NCBI GenBank assembly: GCA_037128705.1
Contig: JBAXVX010000031.1
Coordinates: 1-48,918, forward strand
Direction: 5' to 3'
DNA length: 48,918 nucleotides
Source of the DNA: CAIVAT01 sp037128705
GTDB lineage: Bacteria; Bacteroidota; Bacteroidia; Bacteroidales; FEN-979
Made by a program: the position numbers and the translations under genes. Each line of letters begins with the position of its first letter. The stretch's first letter is position 1. The notes beneath the pieces are model-generated. The model had not been told where the DNA came from. It saw only the letters and a list, made by a program, of their open reading frames with translations, and did not search any database. This document shows, piece by piece, positions 42,544 through 48,918 of this stretch.

Positions 42544-43821
42544 TCAATAGGGCCATCTGAGTATAAACCGGTCGGTCATACACATGTACTGTGCAAACTT
42601 ATCCCAGTAATAGCCCGTCGGGCCATGCATTACTTTCCAGAAAATATAATCAGCCTGGTTCAGGTCATTGCTGGCATTGAGCCGGCGCGACAGGCCCATC
42701 TGATCATAATTGCTGCATATCTGCGGGATCATGGCGGTGATCCGGGTCATGTCGGCGCTTCCCACTGCGAGATAGGCGAGGCCCATGATATAGGTGGCGT
42801 CGTAGGCCGACAAGGCATAAACATTCGGAACAAATCCGGTTTTCAAGGCTATTTTTGACGAAAGAAGCGCCGCAAATTCCGGCGTTGACCATGCATCGCC
42901 GATTCCCATGATGGGTGCAATGAAACCTGTTTTAAAGGCGAATCCGGCCAGGGTATTATCCGAAGTCACCGTATTCAATTGCACATTTCCATCGCATCCG
43001 TACCATTTCACCAACCCCGCCGATGCGAGGGGCGCCGCCGCAGTCATGATTCCTGCAATCTCGCCCAGCGTCAGTGCCAGAACCGCCACCTTATCCGCAC
43101 CGTAGGTGGCGATGGCCTGGGTCACCTGCGCATTGACTGTATTGGCCAGAGATGTGAAGGAGCTCTCAGCCGGGCCGTATGTTGCCCCGGGGTAAACAAA
43201 ACCCCCTTCGGCCAAAAAACCTTTTGTAAAGGCATGCACCAGCGAATTCCCCCAAATGTCATTCCGCACAACCGGGATGATGGCTTTCTTTCCCTCGGCT
43301 ACCGCCTCCCTGATCATAGCCTTCGCCTGGCAACTGTCGTCGGTGATGATCCTGAAAATATGACTGCCGGCATGGTTCAGGCCGATTGAGGTGCTGTTTG
43401 TATTGATCACCACAACCGGGTTTTGCTCGACAAAAGGGGCCATCGCGCTGAGCTCGCCGCTCGAAGAGGGGCCGGCAACAAACATGGTAATCCCCAGCGA
43501 ATACATCTCCCTCAGCAGGCCCTTGGCCAGGGTGGTATCCATTCTGGTGTCGGCAAGGGTACCGGTAAATCTGATGTTCCGGCCGGCTGCAGCGGCATAG
43601 CTGTTCAGGTCACTGAGTGCAAATTCAATGGCAGCCTTCGAGGCGGCCCCGGTTTCGGGGTCGCTCACCGTCATGTCAAGCAGCACACCGAAGTTGACCG
43701 TCTGCACCTCCGTCGGCGCAGGGTCGTCGCTTTTCTTACAACCATAGGGAAGGGTCAGTGCAAATCCCAAAGATAAGAGGAATGCCCAATTCCGGATTTT
43801 ATTCAGCTTTTCCATTTTCAT
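42544..43821 (-). CDS. LivJ-like (Peripla_BP_6) substrate-binding lipoprotein, copy 2
   Basis: 425 aa. The lipoprotein signal ends LPYGC (Cys28 counted from the ATG at 43821; an ATG two codons later is also usable). The body is a type I periplasmic binding fold: VNFGVLLDMTVSDPETG, a LNSYAAAAGRNIRF helix-strand, GPSSSGELSAMAPF, the VVINTNSTSIGL hinge, GADKVAVLAL and YALSAYDATYIMGLAYL. It is a close paralogue of the upstream gene (45146-43875), 53 bases away, with near-identical motifs. No permease or ATPase genes are nearby, so either transport partners lie elsewhere or it has a sensory role. Confidence 0.85.
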   Translation of the reverse strand: MKMEKLNKIRNWAFLLSLGFALTLPYGCKKSDDPAPTEVQTVNFGVLLDMTVSDPETGAASKAAIEFALSDLNSYAAAAGRNIRFTGTLADTRMDTTLAKGLLREMYSLGITMFVAGPSSSGELSAMAPFVEQNPVVVINTNSTSIGLNHAGSHIFRIITDDSCQAKAMIREAVAEGKKAIIPVVRNDIWGNSLVHAFTKGFLAEGGFVYPGATYGPAESSFTSLANTVNAQVTQAIATYGADKVAVLALTLGEIAGIMTAAAPLASAGLVKWYGCDGNVQLNTVTSDNTLAGFAFKTGFIAPIMGIGDAWSTPEFAALLSSKIALKTGFVPNVYALSAYDATYIMGLAYLAVGSADMTRITAMIPQICSNYDQMGLSRRLNASNDLNQADYIFWKVMHGPTGYYWDKFAQYMCMTDRFILRWPY

Positions 43822-43874
43822 CAGATTTCAACAGCATTTATTTTTATCAGTTCGTTTCAATACGGCAGGTCAAT

Positions 43875-45146
43875 TTATTGCGGCCACCTGTATACAAAGG
43901 TATTCAGGGTGTACATGTAGGTTGCAAACATATCCCACGAATATCCGTTTGGGCCGCCGACCACATTCCAGAAAATATAATCAGCCTGGTAAAGGTCGTT
44001 GTTGGTATTGAGCCGGCGCGAGATGCCCATTTGTGCGTAACTCCGGCATACCATGGGGATCATCTCTGTTATCCTGGCCATATCGGCGCTTCCGACCTCA
44101 AGAAAGGCCAGCCCCATGATAAAGGTAGCATCGTAAGCCGACAAGGCAAAGACACCCGGCACCACGCCGGTTTGTGCCGCTATTTTTGCCGAAAGGAGTT
44201 GTGTGAAGAGGGGGGTCGCCCACGCACTGCCAATGGCTGTCATGGGCGACATGAAACCTGTTTTTACAGCAAACGAAGCGCAGCCATCATCAGAGGTCAC
44301 AGAGCTCAGCTGGGCATTTCCGTCGCAGCCGTACCATTTAACCATTCCCAGTGATTCGAACGGCATTGCAGCGGTCATGATGCCTGTGATCTCTCCATAG
44401 GTCAGAGCCAGAACCTTCACATTTTCCGCACCATAGCTGGCTATGGCCTGGTTCACCTGCTGATTGACCGTATTGGCCAGGGCGGTGAAGGAGCTCTCCG
44501 AAGGGTCGTAAACAGCTCCAGGGTATACGAATCCCCCTTCGGCCAGGTATCCTGTGGTAAATGCCTGTAGCAGTGAATTCCCCCAGATATCGTTTCTCAC
44601 GATGGGGATGACGGCTTTTGCTCCCTCCGTAATCGCCGCCCTGATTAAAGCTTTGGCCTGGAAATTATCGTCGGCGACGATCCTGAAAATATGGCTTCCG
44701 GCATGGTTCAGTCCGACCGAGGTGCTGGATGCATTGATCACCACAAGCGGGTTTTGGTTTACATACGGCATCAGGGCTTTAAGCTCGGTGCTCGAATAGG
44801 GGCTTGCCACAAACATGCTGGTTCCCTGGGCAACCATGCCCTTCATCAGGTTCAATGCAACGGTGGTATCCATTTGCGTGTCGGCAAAGGAACAGGTGAA
44901 GGTAACGTTGCGGCCTGCGGCGGCGGCGAAGCGGTTCAGATCTTCGAGCGCAAACTGAATGGCTGCCTGGGTAGCAAGCCCATTGTCGGGATTGTAAACG
45001 GTAAGGTCAAGCAGCGCACCGAAGTTGACCGACTGTGGTCCCGATGGAGGCGGATCCTCACTTTTCTTACAGCTGTAGGTCAGCGCGAATAAAAATCCCA
45101 GGATAACCATGCATGCGCAGATCCGGATTCTGTTTTGCTTTTTCAT
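43875..45146 (-). CDS. LivJ-like (Peripla_BP_6) substrate-binding lipoprotein, copy 1
   Basis: 423 aa. The lipoprotein signal ends LTYSC (Cys26). It has the same type I binding-protein landmarks as its downstream neighbour: VNFGALLDLTVYNPDNG, RNVTFTCSFADTQMDTTVA, SPYSSTELKALMPY, VVINASSTSVGLNHAGSHIFRI in two parts, WYGCDGNAQLSSV, and FALSAYDATFIMGLAFL. It is the first gene of the pair. Family members bind branched-chain amino acids, amides or similar small ligands. The two copies differ mostly at surface positions, suggesting related but distinct ligands. Confidence 0.85.
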   Translation of the reverse strand: MKKQNRIRICACMVILGFLFALTYSCKKSEDPPPSGPQSVNFGALLDLTVYNPDNGLATQAAIQFALEDLNRFAAAAGRNVTFTCSFADTQMDTTVALNLMKGMVAQGTSMFVASPYSSTELKALMPYVNQNPLVVINASSTSVGLNHAGSHIFRIVADDNFQAKALIRAAITEGAKAVIPIVRNDIWGNSLLQAFTTGYLAEGGFVYPGAVYDPSESSFTALANTVNQQVNQAIASYGAENVKVLALTYGEITGIMTAAMPFESLGMVKWYGCDGNAQLSSVTSDDGCASFAVKTGFMSPMTAIGSAWATPLFTQLLSAKIAAQTGVVPGVFALSAYDATFIMGLAFLEVGSADMARITEMIPMVCRSYAQMGISRRLNTNNDLYQADYIFWNVVGGPNGYSWDMFATYMYTLNTFVYRWPQ

Positions 45147-45229
45147 TTAGGGACAGGTTTGTTAGTGTACATTTCAGATGATGGGCTGTTTGCTGGAATA
45201 GCATTACAACCAACATACCGGAAAAGATT

Positions 45230-45237
45230 CAAAAATA
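45230..45237 (-). promoter_or_regulatory. Putative -7 box of the LivJ-like gene pair
   Basis: On the minus strand this is TATTTTTG, an exact TAnnTTTG match, 83 bases before the ATG at 45146. No TTTG is visible at the -33 distance. The rest of the gap 45147-45377 holds no gene. Confidence 0.38.
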
Positions 45238-45377
45238 AATAGAATTGATTCCGGTGGGTTAATCCATTGAATATAAAACGAAAGAAAATTGCAAAAAAAA
45301 GGATATGAATAGATTTTGTACGGCCTGATGCAGGTAACATGGAATAATATCGCGTACTATCGCGAAAATGCGCCTCC

Positions 45378-45992
45378 CTATCCCTTCATTGAATTTTCAC
45401 CGGCCCGTTCGCGCAGCAACCGCTTTTTCCTTTTAAAGAGGGTGGTGAAGGTAAGTCCGGCCACAATGTTCAGGAGGGTCAGGTCAAAATAAAAGCCATG
45501 TGAAAAGGGCAGCCAGGAGGTTCTCTTCAAGATGGAGATGACCACGGCGAAGGTCATCAGACAGGCCCACACCACTGTAATGAACCGGCACCCGCTGATA
45601 AACTTTTTATCGCTCCAGCGTTCCTCCGGCAATCCTCGCCGGGCATATTGCAATGCAAAGGGCTTGCCGATCAGAACCGAGAACCACATGATGGCCGCAA
45701 GGGCCACGTTCGATATCAGATCCATCTCCCTGGCCACCCAAACATTGTTCATGAAATTGACCATGACGAGGCAAAACAGGAAAAAGAGGCAGCTCCCCCA
45801 CTGAAGGATAAATCCCCGCCTCAGGTCGTCAAAGCCAAGGGTGACCGAAGTAATCAGGCTGATGACAATGGCTGTTTTCAGGCTCGCCATCGTGCTGCCC
45901 GACAAAAAGAGGAACAGTATCCATGGCAAAAAGCCCAGCATCAGCATTCCAAGCTCTTTTAAATCGGGAATAAAACTTTCGGGATTCTTCAT
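45378..45992 (-). CDS. Polytopic membrane protein of unknown function
   Basis: The frame is open to 46070, but the ATG at 45992 (MKNPESFIPDLKEL) gives a normal cytoplasmic N-terminus, so I start there (204 aa). Five or six hydrophobic spans follow, with a short conserved-looking loop LIGKPFALQYARRGLPEERW between spans 4 and 5. That loop occurs in small bacterial integral membrane proteins of unknown role, distantly like septation-protein-A types. The C-terminus is strongly basic (KRKKRLLRERAG). Confidence 0.65.
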   Translation of the reverse strand: MKNPESFIPDLKELGMLMLGFLPWILFLFLSGSTMASLKTAIVISLITSVTLGFDDLRRGFILQWGSCLFFLFCLVMVNFMNNVWVAREMDLISNVALAAIMWFSVLIGKPFALQYARRGLPEERWSDKKFISGCRFITVVWACLMTFAVVISILKRTSWLPFSHGFYFDLTLLNIVAGLTFTTLFKRKKRLLRERAGENSMKG

Positions 45993-46134
45993 AGTTGGTT
46001 TGGTAAAACAATCTGGTAAGAAATGGATGATGGGATAAAGATAGTAAAAACTGGTAATTTTTATTAACATGAAACAACAAAAACCCTCTGAAATCTATGA
46101 TTTTCACTTAAATTTATCAAACAATTCGAGTAAA

Positions 46135-47910
46135 ATGGCAAACACCTTCAGGATCAAGGAATTTGAAAAATATTTGTCAATCCCATTCATTGTTTGCATA
46201 ACGTTGCTGGCCTATATCCCCTCTTTATCCAATGGCGTATTTTGTTGGGATGATAAGGTTGTTGCCTTAGCCCCTCTTGTTCAAAACCTCAGTATCAATA
46301 AAGTTTTCGAGTACTTTTCCACCTATCATGCAGGACTGTATCATCCATTGACTACATTATCATTTGCAATTGATTACAAAATCGGAAATGGTTCGGTATT
46401 CCCATTTCATGTGACCAACCTCATTCTCCATCTTATTAATACATCGTTAATTTATTTATTGGTAAAAAATATTTCATCTATTCCTTTACTTCCGTTTTTC
46501 GTCGGACTTACTTTTGGAATTCATCCCATGCATGTTGAATCTGTTGCATGGATAACATCCCGAAAGGATCTATTATATAGCTTGTTCTTCATTTGCTCCT
46601 TATTATCTTACACAGGATATGTGAAAAATAATGCAAATAAAAAGTTATATCTCCTGACTTTGTTGTTTTTCATATTTTCCTGCTTATCCAAGATACAATC
46701 GATTGTATTACCATTCCTTTTATTTGTATTTGATTATCAATACAAAAGAAAATTCGTTATCAGGGAACAATTGATAGAAAAAATCCCTTTTATTCTGATT
46801 GTATTTCTTTTAGGGTACGTGAATGTTCAAGCTCAGAATCAATATGGTTATGTCAATTTTAAAGAGAATTATTCTTTTATAGAAAGGATCTTCCTTTTTT
46901 CCATTGGGTTTTTACAATACCTGGAGAAGATAATATTTCCCTTTCAGATTGCAATATTTTATCCCTTTCCATTTAAACCATCTCAGAATTTGCCCGGCTA
47001 TTATCTGTTATTTCCGGCAGGAGTTGGTGTATTTTTGTTTGGAACGTTCATGCTGATATTAAAGTCAAAAAAAGAAGAAATCTTTGGACTATTATTTTTT
47101 CTTATCAATATTCTCATTGTTCTGCTGATCAGCAACTACCGGGAATACATCATTGCAAACAAATACACGTATCTGGCCTTGACCGGGATATTTATAACAA
47201 TCGGAAGTACCGGGTACTGGTTGATTCAAAGATTTCAGAAATTTAGAATGATATTTTTTACGATGATCAGTGCATACTTGATCATGTTAACAATGATGAC
47301 CTATAAACAAAACAGATTATGGAACTCACCATTGAAATTATTCACCTATGCATCAGATAAGTATCCGGATTGTTCGATAATATTTAATACGCTTGGAAGC
47401 ATTTCAACAGATTCGGGGATGTATGACAAATCTCTTGAATACTTAAATAAAGCAATTGTCCTCGATAGGGATAATCTGTTTGCCTTTTATAACAGGGCTC
47501 TTACAGAATACAAGCTTGATAAAAACGAGGATGCACTCAAGGATTTTAATCATGTTATCTATTTTAATCCTTCATACAATGAGGCCTATTTTGGACGAGC
47601 CAATGTGTATTTAAAAACAGGCGAATATGAATTGGCTCTGGCTGATTATTCATATCTGATTAATCGGGTCAAAAATCATATTGGCGCATGGCAGAATCGG
47701 GCTATTGTGAAAGGCAATTTGGGAGATTTTGAGGGAGCCTTGATTGATCTTAATGAAGTTATAGTTTTAAATCCGTCGCTTGGATCGTCATATTATTTGC
47801 GTGGTATTGCAAAATTTGAACTAGGTATTGATGGTTGCGAAGATCTTAATAAAGCTGTTTCTTTGAATTATACGGGTTCAACCAAAGCATTAGAACACTA
47901 TTGTAAATAA
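46135..47910 (+). CDS. TMTC-like membrane glycosyltransferase with C-terminal TPR repeats
   Basis: The ATG at 46069 is possible, but its first 22 residues are polar and poorly structured. I prefer the ATG at 46135 (MANTFRIKEF, 591 aa). About 10-11 membrane spans fill residues 15-385. GT-C-type loop motifs of the TMTC O-mannosyltransferase branch are present: GVFCWDDKVV in the first loop, AGLYHPLTTLSFAIDY, and HPMHVESVAWITSRKDLLY. TPR units follow (about 395-585; YDKSLEYLNKAIVLD, NEDALKDFNHVIYFN, FEGALIDLNEVIVLN). It may glycosylate envelope proteins from a lipid-linked sugar donor. It is AT-rich and monocistronic. Confidence 0.8.
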   Translation: MANTFRIKEFEKYLSIPFIVCITLLAYIPSLSNGVFCWDDKVVALAPLVQNLSINKVFEYFSTYHAGLYHPLTTLSFAIDYKIGNGSVFPFHVTNLILHLINTSLIYLLVKNISSIPLLPFFVGLTFGIHPMHVESVAWITSRKDLLYSLFFICSLLSYTGYVKNNANKKLYLLTLLFFIFSCLSKIQSIVLPFLLFVFDYQYKRKFVIREQLIEKIPFILIVFLLGYVNVQAQNQYGYVNFKENYSFIERIFLFSIGFLQYLEKIIFPFQIAIFYPFPFKPSQNLPGYYLLFPAGVGVFLFGTFMLILKSKKEEIFGLLFFLINILIVLLISNYREYIIANKYTYLALTGIFITIGSTGYWLIQRFQKFRMIFFTMISAYLIMLTMMTYKQNRLWNSPLKLFTYASDKYPDCSIIFNTLGSISTDSGMYDKSLEYLNKAIVLDRDNLFAFYNRALTEYKLDKNEDALKDFNHVIYFNPSYNEAYFGRANVYLKTGEYELALADYSYLINRVKNHIGAWQNRAIVKGNLGDFEGALIDLNEVIVLNPSLGSSYYLRGIAKFELGIDGCEDLNKAVSLNYTGSTKALEHYCK

Positions 47911-47985
47911 AACTTCAAAACAAGATATTTCCTTTGTCCCCAATTTCTATTACAACCCTGGCATATGGTCTTTAATATTGTTACA

Positions 47986-48017
47986 TTTGAGCTGGTGAAT
48001 GATCCGATATTAATTTG
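47986..48017 (+). promoter_or_regulatory. Putative promoter of the terminal propeller gene
   Basis: TTTG (47986-47989), a 20-base spacer and TTAATTTG (48010-48017) match the Bacteroidetes consensus with one mismatch in the -7 box. The leader to the ATG at 48032 would be very short. Confidence 0.4.
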
Positions 48018-48031
48018 TGACTCTTTGGAAT

Positions 48032-48916
48032 ATGAGATCTTTCTCTTTTCAACTTATCTTTCTCTTGCTTGTTCATTGTGGTTTTTCCCAAACCTGGTCT
48101 GAACCGGTAGTTATCTCTAATGGCGGATATAACGAAAGGCCGGATTTTACAATAGACAAATCCGGTACCATCCACTGTGTATGGGCCCACGAAATCAGAT
48201 CTAATTTCAGGAAAATTTATTACTCAAGCTCAACTGATCAGGGTAACACCTGGAGTGTTCCGATAGATATTTCACAAAATTCAACTTTATGGATGGATGA
48301 ACCACATATAGTTGCTGACAGCTCCAACAACCTGCATGTCGTTTATGATTATAATACGGGGGATTACTTTAATACGAAAATTTGCTATAAAAAATATGAT
48401 GGAAATTACTGGAGTCAACCTGTTTTTTTATCTGACAGCATGCCAGGGGCATGTCATAACCGGCTGGCAATAGATCATAACAACAAAGTATATTGCTTTT
48501 GGTTCTATGGAAATATTGTTTACCGTGTTTTGGAGGATGATATTTGGGGCAGCTTTAATCGACCCTTCAGTGGGAATTATGACATGTTTTTTATGAATAA
48601 GGTAATTGTCGACAAACAGGATGATTTATATTGTATCGGGAATCATCATTATGAAGGGCAAACAAGTTATGATGACCGGCTTATCTACTTTTCTATGGTT
48701 TCTGGTCAATGGAGCAATTTTATTGAAGTCAGCGATACCATCGCATGGTGGGGCTGTGATTTTGATCTCGAAAATGATGGATCTGCAGCATTTGTTTGGG
48801 GAGGGCACAGAAAGGATACTTCTGAAGCTTCCGGAACATATTTTTCCGAGTTAACTCATTCAGTGATTATTTCGGTGATTCGGCGCCACCATTTCGGCGC
48901 ATTCGGCGCCACCTGA
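48032..48916 (+). pseudogene. Secreted sialidase-like propeller gene broken by an IS-like end
   Basis: The ATG at 48032 (preferred to the GTG at 48017) begins a signal peptide ending CGFSQ. The mature part has propeller-blade repeats of the BNR type (SSSTDQGNTWSVPI, DKSGTIHCVWAH, DSSNNLHVVYDY, DHNNKVYCFWFY, LENDGSAAFVWGG). Similarity to this pattern holds to about residue 275. Near 48860 the sequence turns into repeated CGGCGCCACC units, and the frame closes at 48914-48916. The C-terminal blades and any T9SS tail are missing. Confidence 0.7.
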
Positions 48917-48918
48917 TT
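48863..48918. mobile_element. Repeat-rich end of an insertion element, probably IS21-like, at the window edge
   Basis: ATTCGGCGCCACC occurs at 48878-48890 and again at 48901-48913, a 23-base period, with partial units TTCGGTG (48871-48877) and ATTTCGGCGC (48891-48900). Multiple short terminal repeats are characteristic of IS21-family ends, where the transposase binds. The element would start near 48863 (TGATTATTTCGG) and extend beyond the window; no transposase is visible. Confidence 0.45.

Noticed and set aside
1..48918. tRNA, rRNA, riboswitch or CRISPR array
   Set aside because: No cloverleaf-like sequence, conserved rRNA block, known riboswitch core or regularly spaced repeat array was recognised by eye on either strand.

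Overview
The window looks like a chromosomal segment from an uncultured or environmental Bacteroidetes (Bacteroidales-like). The reasons are: secreted proteins with type IX secretion (T9SS) C-terminal sorting domains (FPNP...G.Y.. pattern), FISUMP-type domains, Bacteroidetes promoter motifs (TTTG-N20-TAnnTTTG), SusC-like TonB receptor debris, HipA-N and RelE/ParE modules of the Bacteroidetes type, and A-rich leaders mostly without a Shine-Dalgarno sequence. No tRNA, rRNA or CRISPR array was seen. All assignments rest on reading motifs by eye; no database search was possible.

Layout. 0-11.8 kb: an exported Ntn amidohydrolase; a lipoprotein with two tandem solute-binding domains followed by a PAS histidine kinase; a large T9SS beta-propeller protein (minus); a Tat-exported MBL-fold hydrolase; a FISUMP protein; and an excisionase-like HTH gene coupled to a membrane protein (minus). 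12-15 kb: a small secreted protein, a CheY-like receiver and a TPR-TM-HTH regulator. 15.1-25.5 kb: one nine-gene plus-strand operon with a good Bacteroidetes promoter and a strong terminator. It encodes a degenerate receiver, an outer-membrane barrel, a linalool dehydratase/isomerase-like protein, four tandem paralogues with a helical N-terminus and a CrtC/AttH-like (tandem lipocalin) C-terminus, a DUF4136-like lipoprotein and an exported HAD phosphatase. 25.6-30.3 kb: a decayed TonB receptor, an MFS transporter, a T9SS metallophosphoesterase, and a small secreted protein paired with a T9SS papain-like peptidase. 30.3-34.2 kb: toxin relics (HipA-N, AbiEii-like), an intact RelE/ParE-type module, and a TPR histidine kinase translationally coupled to a LuxR-type regulator. 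34.4-42.5 kb: an accessory region of secreted proteins (GH16, S74-domain T9SS protein, FISUMP, lipoprotein, BNR protein) mixed with pseudogenes and IS debris. 42.5-48.9 kb: two tandem orphan LivJ-like lipoproteins, two membrane proteins (one TMTC-like glycosyltransferase with TPRs), and a propeller gene broken by an apparent IS end at the window edge.

The most interesting locus is the 15.1-25.5 kb operon. LDI hydrates or dehydrates acyclic monoterpenes, and CrtC hydrates terminal isoprenoid double bonds. Finding one LDI-like protein beside four exported CrtC-like proteins, an outer-membrane channel-like barrel and an exported phosphatase suggests a cell-envelope system acting on isoprenoid or other hydrophobic substrates. 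This is an inference from fold-level motifs; the substrate is unknown.
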